57,624 nt of DNA, taken from positions 9,153 through 66,776 of the forward strand of contig DHSP01000058.1 in assembly GCA_002408485.1 (NCBI GenBank), given 5' to 3'. Under the pieces are notes generated by a model. That model did not search any database. It was given only the letters and a program-made list of their open reading frames with translations, and was not told the DNA's origin. Of the stretch, positions 35,938 to 44,788 are shown one piece after another (positions within the stretch are counted from its first letter, which is position 1; the number at the start of each line of letters is the position of its first letter). This DNA comes from Proteiniphilum sp. UBA5283 (GTDB lineage: Bacteria; Bacteroidota; Bacteroidia; Bacteroidales; Dysgonomonadaceae). Both the position numbers and the translations under genes were made by a program.

Positions 35938-37404
35938 ATGCGGAAATTTAACTATCGGATCGTACTGAGTAGCATCGGGATTCTTTTGATGCTTGAGGCT
36001 GTCTTTATGTTATTTTCTGCATTGGTTGGAGAATATTTTCGCGAAAGTGCGGTGCTGAGCATCTATCTATCCAGCATCATCACTTTTACATCAGGGACAT
36101 TGATCCTATTTCTGGGCAAGAGAAGAAAATCAGAACCCCGGCAGATATCCAAGCGGGAGGTATACCTGACCGTCACCATGGCGTGGCTGATGATGGCACT
36201 CTTTGGCACACTTCCCTTTATGCTCAGCGGTGCCATACCTTCGTTCACCAATGCCTTTTTCGAGACCATGTGCGGCTTCACCACAACAGGTAGCTCCACG
36301 TTGCTCAACATTGAAGCTTTTCCGAAGTCGCTCCATTTTTGGCGAAGCTTTACACAGTGGATCGGCGGCATCGGCATCATCATCTTCGTGATGTCTTTTG
36401 TACCCATGTTTGGGGATAACTCCGGACAATTCTTCGATGCGGAGATCACGGGCATTTCCGAGGATCTGATGCGCCCCCGTGTGAATGTGATCACAAAAAA
36501 TATGGCAATGACCTATTTCGGATTGACCATTGTGGGGTTTTTCTTTCTCTGGGCCGGCCCGATGGATGCATTTGATGCCGCCTGTCATACTCTTTCGGCA
36601 ATTTCTACGGGTGGCTTTTCCACCAAACAGGCCAGCATCGCTTATTTTAATTCCCCCTATACCGAATATGTGATCACGATACTCATGTTTTTGGGGGGGA
36701 CAAACTTCATGCTTATTTACACCTTTTTCGCTCGTTTAAGCATTCAGATCTTCCGGGAAGAAGAGTTCAGATGGTACCTCTCTCTCATCTTCCTCTTTAC
36801 AGCAATCATCACCCTCCTCCTTCTTACCACAGGAGAGATGAGCGGTTTTGAACAAACTTTTCGTACCGCCCTGTTTCAGGTTGTGGCTGCCATCACTACG
36901 ACAGGATTTGCCACGGTGGACTATCAACTGTGGGGACATGTTTACTGGCTCTTGTTTCTGGCAATGATTCTCTTCTGCGGCTGCGAGGGATCTACTTCGG
37001 GCGGAATGAAGTTATCCCGGCTGGTAGTATTATCCAAGAACACCCTTCTGGTTTTCAAAAAGCAGGTTCATCCCGACGCACTCTACCGGGTGAAAATGAA
37101 CGGAAAAGTGATTAGCAGCAACAGCTCTTCCAAGATACTGGCATTTGTATTTCTCTATCTCTCCCTGGCAGCCTTCAGTGCTCTGATACTGAGCTTCACC
37201 GGCATGACCTTCGATGAATCCATCGGTGTTTCCATCTCTTCCATCAGCAGCTACGGCTTCGGCCTGGGCTCATACGGCCCCAGTGGCACCTATGAGTCGG
37301 CTTCGGTCTTTGCGAAATATTACCTCTGCTTCCTCATGCTGGTGGGCCGTCTGGAGGTATTCACCGTTCTCTCTCTCTTTGTCCCTAGTTTCTGGAAAAG
37401 ATAA
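35938..37404 (+). CDS. trkH: Trk potassium transporter membrane subunit TrkH
   Basis: 488 aa, K+ translocating subunit. The four pore loops are visible: MCGFTTTGSSTL, LSAISTGGFSTK, AAITTTGFATVDY and SSISSYGFGLGSYGP. Multiple TM helices lie throughout. Partner of the TrkA encoded just upstream. It converges on clpB with a 28-base gap; no hairpin terminator was seen there. Confidence 0.95.
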   Translation: MRKFNYRIVLSSIGILLMLEAVFMLFSALVGEYFRESAVLSIYLSSIITFTSGTLILFLGKRRKSEPRQISKREVYLTVTMAWLMMALFGTLPFMLSGAIPSFTNAFFETMCGFTTTGSSTLLNIEAFPKSLHFWRSFTQWIGGIGIIIFVMSFVPMFGDNSGQFFDAEITGISEDLMRPRVNVITKNMAMTYFGLTIVGFFFLWAGPMDAFDAACHTLSAISTGGFSTKQASIAYFNSPYTEYVITILMFLGGTNFMLIYTFFARLSIQIFREEEFRWYLSLIFLFTAIITLLLLTTGEMSGFEQTFRTALFQVVAAITTTGFATVDYQLWGHVYWLLFLAMILFCGCEGSTSGGMKLSRLVVLSKNTLLVFKKQVHPDALYRVKMNGKVISSNSSSKILAFVFLYLSLAAFSALILSFTGMTFDESIGVSISSISSYGFGLGSYGPSGTYESASVFAKYYLCFLMLVGRLEVFTVLSLFVPSFWKR

Positions 37405-37432
37405 ACCAGAAGTTACTCGTCAAGCATCTGCG

Positions 37433-40021
37433 TCAGTTGCGAAAAAAAATGGTGTCGTCGATCGCATCGATGGTGATCGGCTTCAATTTATCGACTGTAC
37501 CTGCGAGCAGATCTTTCGACAGCTGGTTAAGCACCCTGTTTTGAATCACCCTTTTCACGGGGCGTGCCCCAAACTCAGGATCAAATCCGGCCTCTGAAAT
37601 ACTTTTCAACGCCTCCTCTGTATATTGAAGGTCGATGCCATTTTCTGCAAGCATTTTCCGTATCCCTCCAAGCTGGAGACGGACGATCTGTTCAATCTCC
37701 GACTCTTTCAGTGGAGAAAACATGATGATGTCGTCGATCCGGTTCAGAAACTCCGGTCGGATTGTTTTTTTTAGCATATCCATGATCAGGTTCTTCGTCT
37801 TCTCAATGATTTCCTCCCTATTTGTCGGCGTAATTTTCTCAAAGTTTTCCCGGATCATGTTCGATCCCATGTTTGAAGTCATGATGATGATGGTGTTCTT
37901 GAAATTCACCACCCTACCCTTATTATCGGTGAGACGCCCGTCGTCCAGTACCTGCAGCAGGATGTTGAATACATCGGGATGTGCTTTCTCAATCTCGTCG
38001 AACAATACCACCGAGTAAGGCTTGCGTCGTATGGCTTCGGTAAGCTGTCCCCCCTCGTCGTACCCCACGTATCCGGGAGGAGCTCCGATCAGTCGTGTAG
38101 CGCTGAATTTTTCCTGATACTCGCTCATATCAATGCGGGTCATCATCTCCTCATCATCGAACAGATACTCGGCCAGAGCCTTTGCCAACTCGGTCTTGCC
38201 CACACCTGTCGTTCCAAGAAAAATAAACGAACCAATCGGTCGCTTCGGGTCGCTCAAGCCGGCGCGGCTGCGACGCACGGCATCTGCAACAGCCGTAATG
38301 GCTTCGTGCTGACCGACAACTCGTTTGTGCAGCTCATCTTCCAGGTGAAGCAGCTTATCACGTTCACTTTGCAGCATCCTGCTCACGGGAATGCCTGTCC
38401 AGCGCGACACCACGTCGGCAATATCCTCCGCGTCTACCTCTTCCTTGATCATGGCACGTGCCCCCTGCCGCACATGCAACTCCTTCTGCAGTGCCTCAAT
38501 GGTGTTTTCCTTCTCTTTAATCTTGCCGTAACGCAGTTCGGCCACTTTGCCGTAATCGCCCTCACGCTCTGCCCGTTCTGCCTCAAACCGGGCATCCTCT
38601 ATCTCAATTTTATTCTGCTGGATCCTGTTGATCAGCTCCTTCTCCGACTGCCACTTGGCCTTGTAGTCTGCCTCCTCTGCCTTCAAATCTTCTATCTGCC
38701 TGGTCAGCAAAGCCTCCTTCGGTTGGTCGTTCTCGCGCTTTATCGCCTCACGTTCAATCTCCAGCTGCTTCACGCGTCGCATGATCTCATCCAGCTCCTC
38801 GGGGACCGAGTCGACCTCCATACGGAGCTTAGCTGCCGCCTCATCCATCAGGTCGATCGCCTTGTCGGGCAGAAACCGGTCGGTAATATAACGATGAGAC
38901 AATTGTACCGCTGCAATGATTGCCTCATCCTTGATGCGCACCTTGTGGTGGTTTTCGTACCGCTCTTTCAGTCCCCGGAGAATGGAGATGCTGTCCGACT
39001 CACTCGGCTCATCCACCATCACCATCTGGAAACGGCGCTCCAGCGCTTTGTCCTTTTCAAAATACTTCTGATACTCATCGAGCGTAGTCGCCCCGATAGC
39101 ACGGAGCTCACCTCTTGCCAGCGCAGGCTTCAGGATGTTGGCCGCATCCATGGCCCCCTCGCTCTTGCCGGCACCCACCAACGTATGAATTTCATCAATG
39201 AAGAGAATGATCTCCCCTTCCGCCTTCACCACCTCGTTTACGACCGACTTAAGCCGTTCCTCAAACTCCCCCTTGTATTTGGCACCCGCAATGAGCGCTC
39301 CCATATCGAGAGAGTAGAGTTGCTTGCTGCGAAGGTTCTCCGGAACGTCGCCCCGCACAATACGGTGTGCCAGCCCCTCTGCAATGGCCGTCTTCCCCGT
39401 ACCCGGTTCGCCAATCAGGATTGGATTGTTCTTTGTGCGCCGGCTAAGGATCTGCAGCACCCGTCGTATTTCCTCATCGCGGCCAATCACGGGGTCGAGT
39501 TTGCCGCTTCGGGCCCTTTCAATCAGGTTTACCGCATACTTGCCCAATGCCTGGTAAGTCTCCTCGGCCGACTGGCTGGTAACCTTCTCTCCTTTGCGTA
39601 GTTCCTGCACTGCTTTCTGCAACTCACCCGGGGTAATGCCTGCATCCCGCATCATCCGGGAAGCATTGTTGTTCTCCTGCACCATTGCCAGAAGCAGATG
39701 TTCAATGGCGACAAACTGGTCACCCATTTTACTGGTGATGTCGGTAGCCTTCTGAAATACCGCATTGGTCTCACGGCTCAGCATGGGGTCGCCTCCCGAT
39801 ACTTTCGGATAGGACTCAATCTCGCTGTCGACAACCCTCTCCAGATTCTGTGCATTCACGCCCAGCTTCTGAAACAGAAAACTGGTCACATTTTCACCTA
39901 CCCGCATCACCCCTTTTAACAAGTGTACCGGTTCAATCATCTGTTGATTGTTTCCCTGCGCTACCTCGATGGCTTTCTGTACCGATTCCTGCGCCTTTAT
40001 TGTAAAATTGTTGAAGTTCAT
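37433..40021 (-). CDS. clpB: ATP-dependent disaggregase ClpB
   Basis: Hsp100 chaperone that rescues aggregated proteins with DnaK. From ATG 40021 the protein is 862 aa, the usual length. Clp N-domain (MNFNNFTIKAQESVQKAIEV), first AAA with GEPGTGKTAIAEGLA, the coiled M-domain (about 400-520), second AAA with GTTGVGKTELAKAL, and FLNRIDDIIMF near the end. The frame is open to 40165, but those residues are unlike the family. No -7 box was found in the upstream 300 bases, so its promoter may be of another (heat-shock) type. Confidence 0.96.
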   Translation of the reverse strand: MNFNNFTIKAQESVQKAIEVAQGNNQQMIEPVHLLKGVMRVGENVTSFLFQKLGVNAQNLERVVDSEIESYPKVSGGDPMLSRETNAVFQKATDITSKMGDQFVAIEHLLLAMVQENNNASRMMRDAGITPGELQKAVQELRKGEKVTSQSAEETYQALGKYAVNLIERARSGKLDPVIGRDEEIRRVLQILSRRTKNNPILIGEPGTGKTAIAEGLAHRIVRGDVPENLRSKQLYSLDMGALIAGAKYKGEFEERLKSVVNEVVKAEGEIILFIDEIHTLVGAGKSEGAMDAANILKPALARGELRAIGATTLDEYQKYFEKDKALERRFQMVMVDEPSESDSISILRGLKERYENHHKVRIKDEAIIAAVQLSHRYITDRFLPDKAIDLMDEAAAKLRMEVDSVPEELDEIMRRVKQLEIEREAIKRENDQPKEALLTRQIEDLKAEEADYKAKWQSEKELINRIQQNKIEIEDARFEAERAEREGDYGKVAELRYGKIKEKENTIEALQKELHVRQGARAMIKEEVDAEDIADVVSRWTGIPVSRMLQSERDKLLHLEDELHKRVVGQHEAITAVADAVRRSRAGLSDPKRPIGSFIFLGTTGVGKTELAKALAEYLFDDEEMMTRIDMSEYQEKFSATRLIGAPPGYVGYDEGGQLTEAIRRKPYSVVLFDEIEKAHPDVFNILLQVLDDGRLTDNKGRVVNFKNTIIIMTSNMGSNMIRENFEKITPTNREEIIEKTKNLIMDMLKKTIRPEFLNRIDDIIMFSPLKESEIEQIVRLQLGGIRKMLAENGIDLQYTEEALKSISEAGFDPEFGARPVKRVIQNRVLNQLSKDLLAGTVDKLKPITIDAIDDTIFFRN

Positions 40022-40321
40022 ATCGTATATTTTTTTCTTAACCCTTATTGAAATTTCAACCCTTCCCGTTATATATCCTTCTATAGGAAGAACTACGGAC
40101 AGGCCAAACTCTGAACACAACCTTCTTCGCTCTTTTCCCAGGTCACATCCAAACATCATATCCACAGTCAGATAAGGTCAAAATCTTTGCCAAATGGAAA
40201 AATGCGACTTTTTGTCATGTCTACTGCTTATTTTCCTCCCAGGAGGCTGACCTATGACGACAGAACAGATCGTTAGACCAAACTGTTTTTTTGTATATTT
40301 GTACTTTAGAAATTCCGAAAT
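40022..40321. other. Divergent intergenic region clpB/trhA
   Basis: A 300-base non-coding gap between divergent genes. It holds one exact plus-strand -7 box (TATATTTG, 40294-40301), 21 bases before the trhA ATG. On the minus strand I see no TAnnTTTG for clpB and no strong palindrome. Confidence 0.5.
40294..40301 (+). promoter_or_regulatory. -7 box for the hemolysin-III-type gene
   Basis: TATATTTG, exact TAnnTTTG, 21 bases before the ATG at 40322. The -33 element is weak. Confidence 0.55.
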
Positions 40322-40978
40322 ATGACAGAAGAAAAATTTTACACCCTCCGGGAAGAAAGAGCTAATTATCTGACACATGGTTTTGGCTTTTTGATGAGCA
40401 CAGTTGGGACAATGCTGCTGCTAAGCCGGGCTATGACGGCGGGTGACAACCGAGCTCTACTTGGATATGCCCTTTTTGGTTTCGGGATGATCACCTGTAT
40501 GGGCACCTCCACGGCCTACCATTATGTGCAGGAGTCTCAACGGAAGGCAAAGTTACGCCACCTCGACCACGCAAGCATCTACCTCCTCATTGCAGCCAGC
40601 TACTCCCCTTTCACCCTGATTCTGCTGCGTGATGAACCTTTCTGGGGTTGGTTCATTTTTGCACTTGTCTGGTTGATAGCCCTCGCAGGCATCATCATCA
40701 GTTTTCGCCCTTTAAAACGAAACAGTCATCTGAAGACCGCTTCCTACGTGCTGATGGGGTTGATCGTACTCATCGCTTTTAAGCCGTTGACCGAGATTGC
40801 AAGGGCGAAGGATGTCATCGATGTGGTAATCTGGCTTATTGCCGGTGGAGTCTTCTACATTGTCGGGGCTGTGATCTATGCCTCAGCCAAACGAGAGTTT
40901 GTACACGCTCTTTTTCATCTTTTTGTACTTCTTGGGCTAGCGAGTCATATCTATGCGGCATATCTGATCCCGCTTTAA
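40322..40978 (+). CDS. trhA: Hemolysin III / TrhA-family (PAQR-like) membrane protein
   Basis: 218 aa, seven predicted membrane helices. The family's metal-site residues are in place: STAYHYV (Ser and His near TM2), LDHASIYLLIAASYSP (Asp-His), and HALFHLFVLLG with the final His pair. The family is related to animal progestin/adiponectin receptors and, in E. coli, TrhA influences membrane energetics; the hemolysin label is historical. Monocistronic, with its own -7 box. Confidence 0.9.
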   Translation: MTEEKFYTLREERANYLTHGFGFLMSTVGTMLLLSRAMTAGDNRALLGYALFGFGMITCMGTSTAYHYVQESQRKAKLRHLDHASIYLLIAASYSPFTLILLRDEPFWGWFIFALVWLIALAGIIISFRPLKRNSHLKTASYVLMGLIVLIAFKPLTEIARAKDVIDVVIWLIAGGVFYIVGAVIYASAKREFVHALFHLFVLLGLASHIYAAYLIPL

Positions 40979-41010
40979 AACACTCTCCGGTTACCTTTTC
41001 AAACACACCA

Positions 41011-41040
41011 TAAAAAACGACCCGCCATATTGGCGGATCG
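41011..41040 (-). terminator. Terminator after the MFS transporter
   Basis: CGACCCGCCA (41018-41027) / TGGCGGATCG (41031-41040), a 10-bp stem with one mismatch and a 3-base loop. On the minus strand it is followed by TTTTTTA, fitting termination of the MFS gene; on the plus strand the tail is weak (TCCTTT) but it may also slow trhA transcripts. Confidence 0.75.
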
Positions 41041-41094
41041 TCCTTTGTCTTTTCACCGGATATGGTGAGTTTGGCCATAAGTGACTGCGGATGT

Positions 41095-42480
41095 TTAATG
41101 TTGAATATTCGGTGATTCCAATCCGTATCCTTTCCGTTTGTCCTCTGCTTTCAACAGAAAGGCAAATATCAGTGCCAGTACACCGAAGCTGGTAAAGATC
41201 AGCATCGGGAGAGTATAATCATACGTATTCACGGTCAGTCCGTTGCGCACCGTCTGTCCCGCCACGCAGAACTTCTCGAGTACCCATCCAATGAGAAGGG
41301 GTACCCCCATCAATCCCCAGTTTTGTACCCAGAAGATCAGAGAGTAAGCGGTACCCAATCGTTTTTCCGGCACGATCTTGGGCACCGAGGGCCACATGGC
41401 CGAAGGCACCAGTGAGAAGGCAATACCCAGGAACACGACCAGTACCATTGCAAAAATCCAGCTGTGAAAAACCGGCACGGAGAAGAGCGCATGCACCACA
41501 ATCAACAGGATGGCCCCAATGATCATGATGGTTGCCCCTTTTCCTTTTTTGTCGTAGATACCTCCAAAGAGGGGTGTCAGCAGAATATTTCCAAACGGCA
41601 ACAACATGGGTATCAATCCGGCGAGATCTTCTTTTACACCGAATTTATTCACCATCAGGTCGGTAGCATATTTCAGAAAGGGAAACACAGCCGAATAGAA
41701 AAGTACACAGAGAATGGCGATATACCACCAACCTCTGTTTCCCAGGATCTTGCCAATATCCGATATTTTGAATTCATCGTCCGGGCTTGTCTCCTCGGCC
41801 GCCCCGGCAGCTTCTGAAGTATCCAGTTTCTTGTCCATCACCACATACACAAAGAACGCGATCAAACCGATACACAGTCCAATCAGAGCGATCAACAACG
41901 GACGGGACACATCGATCACTCCTGTTGCTTTGGCTATCGGAACAGAGAAGCCCAGCGCCAGGGCAGTACCTATCCTGGCCATAGCTACCTGCATTCCCAT
42001 GGCTGTAGCAAGCTCCTTCCCTTTGAACCATTTCACGATGATCTTTGAAACGGTAATGCCGGCCACTTCCACGCCCACGGCAAAGATGGCGAAGCCGATA
42101 CTTGCCCAGAGCACCTGTACATCCAAACCAAAAAGGGTCTGTCCCCGAAGGGCCGTGTTGGATACAGCCCAATACTTTAGTGCAGATCCCAGCACCATTA
42201 CAGCGGCTGCTCCCACGCCCGTAATGCGAACACCCAACTTATCGAGGATGATCCCGCCAAAAATCAGCATCAGCAGAAAGACATTGAACCAGCCATAGGA
42301 ACTGGTGAAGGTGCCATACTCTGACCGGGACCAGCCAAGCTGTCCCTCCAGTAATCCGGCCAACGGGGCCATGATATCGGTTAAAAAATATCCGCACATC
42401 ATTGTAAACGAAACAATGAACAGTGCAGACCAACGCGCCGCTGGAGAGTCTCTCAGCGTTTTCCTTATTGCTTCTGTCAT
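41095..42480 (-). CDS. MFS transporter downstream of the histidine-degradation genes
   Basis: 461 aa from ATG 42480, about 12 TM helices. Features: MTEAIRKTLRDSPAARW then TM1, LGWSRSEYGTFTSSYGWFNV, the A-like loop GGIILDKLGVR, and a long central cytoplasmic loop with the acidic run TSPDDEF. The frame is open to TTG 42522, but a -7 box at 42520-42527 covers that codon, so the later ATG is used. The position directly after hutH suggests transport of histidine, urocanate or another amino-acid-derived substrate (inference only); the family is broad and includes uncharacterised MFSD1-like and organic-acid carriers. Confidence 0.85.
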   Translation of the reverse strand: MTEAIRKTLRDSPAARWSALFIVSFTMMCGYFLTDIMAPLAGLLEGQLGWSRSEYGTFTSSYGWFNVFLLMLIFGGIILDKLGVRITGVGAAAVMVLGSALKYWAVSNTALRGQTLFGLDVQVLWASIGFAIFAVGVEVAGITVSKIIVKWFKGKELATAMGMQVAMARIGTALALGFSVPIAKATGVIDVSRPLLIALIGLCIGLIAFFVYVVMDKKLDTSEAAGAAEETSPDDEFKISDIGKILGNRGWWYIAILCVLFYSAVFPFLKYATDLMVNKFGVKEDLAGLIPMLLPFGNILLTPLFGGIYDKKGKGATIMIIGAILLIVVHALFSVPVFHSWIFAMVLVVFLGIAFSLVPSAMWPSVPKIVPEKRLGTAYSLIFWVQNWGLMGVPLLIGWVLEKFCVAGQTVRNGLTVNTYDYTLPMLIFTSFGVLALIFAFLLKAEDKRKGYGLESPNIQH

Positions 42481-42519
42481 TTTAAGATATTTAACTATAG
42501 TTGATTCTTCTTGAACGTG

Positions 42520-42527
42520 CAAAGATA
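42520..42527 (-). promoter_or_regulatory. -7 box for the MFS transporter
   Basis: TATCTTTG on the minus strand, exact TAnnTTTG, 39 bases before ATG 42480. It gives the transporter its own promoter separate from hutH. Confidence 0.6.
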
Positions 42528-42571
42528 ATCAATCTGCTCAATTAAATGGGAAAAATGCATTAAATCGGATA

Positions 42572-44071
42572 TCAAAGTGCATCTACCTGAAGTCTGTTCA
42601 GAAATGTCACTGTCTTACGTATCTCCTTATACATCACAACATCCTCATCAACGAACGGGACCTCTTTCCGATACTCCTTCGCCACTTTTTCAATCAGCGG
42701 CGATGAACGCAAAGGGCGGCGAAACTCAAGTGCCTGCACGCCGTTCATCAGCTCAATGGAGAGAATGATGTCAAGATTGTCCATCACCTTGATCAGCTTG
42801 ATGGCCGAAGTGGCGCCCATGCTCACATGATCTTCCTGTCCGTTGGAGGAGACAATGGAGTCGGTGCTGGCAGCATAGCAGTACATCTTATTCTGGCTCA
42901 CCACCGATGCCGCCACGTACTGGGGGATCATAAAGCCCGAGTTCAAACCGGGATTGGCCACCAGGAATTCCGGCAAGCCGCGTTTACCGAGGATCAGCTG
43001 TGCCGTACGCCGCTCGGAGATGTTGCCCAACTCCGCAAGGGCAATGGCCAGAAAATCGAAGGCAATGGCCAGAGGCTGTCCGTGGAAGTTACCCCCGGAG
43101 ATGATCGTGTCATCGTCGGGAAAAATGGTGGGGTTATCGGTGACCGAGTTGATCTCCGTTACCACCACCTGCCGTACATAGTCAATGGCATCTTTGGTAG
43201 CACCGTGTACCTGCGGCACACAACGGAAAGAATAGGGATCCTGAAGGTGTTGTTTCTCGCGGCCAACAAGTTCGCTGCCTTCCAGAAACCTGCGAATGTT
43301 TTGGCTGGTCGCCAGCTGTCCCGGATGGGGTCTGATCTGGTGTAGCCGCTGGTCGAACGGTTCAATATGGCCGTCGTAGGCATCGAGCGAAAGTGCAGCG
43401 ATCAGGTCTGCCCGCAGGGAGAGACGCTGTGCCTTCATGATGGCATACACACCGTGAGCCGACATGAACTGGGTGCCGTTGAGCAGTGCCAATCCCTCTT
43501 TGCTTCTCAGAGTGACCGGTTTCCATCCAAACTCATCCAGCACTCCCCCGATATCCCGTTTCTGTCCTTTATAAAAAACATCCCCCACCCCAATCAGCGG
43601 CAGGAAAAGGTTGGCCAAGGGTGCCAGGTCGCCCGACGCACCCAATGACCCCTTATCGTAAACAATGGGCAGAATATCGTTGTTAAACAAGTCGAGCATC
43701 CTTTGAACAGTCGCCACCTGCACTCCGCTATAGCCCAGGGCGAGGGCATGTGCCTTTAGCAGGAACATAAGCTTCACAATGAGTGGCGCCACCTCCTCGC
43801 CTACGCTACAGGCGTGCGACTTCACCAGGTTCTCCTGCAAGGTACTCAGATCTTCGTTGGAGACAGTTCGTTCACAAAGCGATCCAAAGCCGGTAGTGAT
43901 ACCGTAGATCGGCTCCTGCTGTCTTTCCATCCTCCGGTCCAGGTAGTCGCGGCATTTCTGTATCCTCTCTCTGGCTTCGGGAGAGAGTTCCACTTTTATA
44001 TTATCGTTGATGATCCATTCCAGGTCAGCGATCGTCAACTTCTTCTGACCGATATAGTATATGTTTTTCAT
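42572..44071 (-). CDS. hutH: Histidine ammonia-lyase
   Basis: Converts L-histidine to urocanate and ammonia, step 1 of histidine breakdown. 499 aa, normal. The MIO cofactor forms from Ala145-Ser146-Gly147 in GSLGASGDLAPLA. Other family parts: YGITTGFGSL at the N-terminus, NGTQFMSAHG, and SVTDNPTIF. The ATG immediately follows the cyclodeaminase stop codon (no gap), so translation is likely coupled. It is the last hut gene of the cluster although it is the first enzyme of the path. Confidence 0.97.
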   Translation of the reverse strand: MKNIYYIGQKKLTIADLEWIINDNIKVELSPEARERIQKCRDYLDRRMERQQEPIYGITTGFGSLCERTVSNEDLSTLQENLVKSHACSVGEEVAPLIVKLMFLLKAHALALGYSGVQVATVQRMLDLFNNDILPIVYDKGSLGASGDLAPLANLFLPLIGVGDVFYKGQKRDIGGVLDEFGWKPVTLRSKEGLALLNGTQFMSAHGVYAIMKAQRLSLRADLIAALSLDAYDGHIEPFDQRLHQIRPHPGQLATSQNIRRFLEGSELVGREKQHLQDPYSFRCVPQVHGATKDAIDYVRQVVVTEINSVTDNPTIFPDDDTIISGGNFHGQPLAIAFDFLAIALAELGNISERRTAQLILGKRGLPEFLVANPGLNSGFMIPQYVAASVVSQNKMYCYAASTDSIVSSNGQEDHVSMGATSAIKLIKVMDNLDIILSIELMNGVQALEFRRPLRSSPLIEKVAKEYRKEVPFVDEDVVMYKEIRKTVTFLNRLQVDAL

Positions 44072-44698
44072 TTAGAGTACCGTTTTCACCCATTGGATTG
44101 ATTGCTTCTCTTTGTCGAGGGTTTTCTTCTCCATCGCGTCGCATGTTGCTTTCATTTCGGCGACAAATGCAATGTCACGGATACCTCCCAGATTGGTACG
44201 CACATTGAGCAACGCCCCCATGATGGCGGTGCGGCACATCATCAGGCCAACCAGTCCGTCTGTCACTGCGTTTCTGTTTCCTTTCTCCAACGTTTCCATC
44301 ATTGTATCGAGCAGACTGTACGCGCGCTCAGCCACCTCCATGGGTACAAGGGTAGCAATTTTAGTAGCTTTTTCAATTTTTTCGTTGCGTGTAATCATCT
44401 CTGCTTCCGTTTCTTTTGGCAACCGGTAGGCATCCATTACCAAGAGATAGGCACCGGCGTCACGGTCGATATCTTCCAAAAAGTGGCTCCGCCGAACCGA
44501 CATCTCCGCTGCAATCATCCGCATGCGTTCCTCCACGTCGGCATATTTTTTCTTTCCGATGGTCAGGTTGGCCATCATCTCTATCAGTGCTGTGGCAATG
44601 GCGGCACTGAGTGCGGCACTGCTTCCGCCGCCTGGTACCGCTTCGTTCGCGGCTGTCATTTCGAGAAATTGCTTCAGCGTCAGATCTTTTAGTTTCAT
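44072..44698 (-). CDS. Formimidoyltetrahydrofolate cyclodeaminase
   Basis: Converts 5-formimino-THF to 5,10-methenyl-THF and ammonia. 208 aa, the stand-alone equivalent of the C-terminal domain of animal FTCD. The N-terminal Gly-rich turn VPGGGSSAALSAAIATALIE is characteristic, and the rest is all-helical. The separate formiminotransferase is encoded two genes upstream, so the pair replaces the fused vertebrate enzyme. Its stop abuts the hutH start. Confidence 0.93.
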   Translation of the reverse strand: MKLKDLTLKQFLEMTAANEAVPGGGSSAALSAAIATALIEMMANLTIGKKKYADVEERMRMIAAEMSVRRSHFLEDIDRDAGAYLLVMDAYRLPKETEAEMITRNEKIEKATKIATLVPMEVAERAYSLLDTMMETLEKGNRNAVTDGLVGLMMCRTAIMGALLNVRTNLGGIRDIAFVAEMKATCDAMEKKTLDKEKQSIQWVKTVL

Positions 44699-44788
44699 CA
44701 GAATATTTTTTTAGTTGTCGGTTCTCATCCCTTATTAATTATCGCCGATTTCTGTTTCTTGATCATGTGGCATGCAAGTTGTGTCTTT

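Noticed and set aside
37979..39601. 540-codon plus-strand open frame opposite clpB
   Set aside because: It is a mirror of the clpB coding frame with low-complexity, Leu/His-rich translation and no recognisable domain.
42481..42522. Upstream TTG start for the MFS transporter
   Set aside because: The -7 box 42520-42527 overlaps that codon, so it would not be transcribed.
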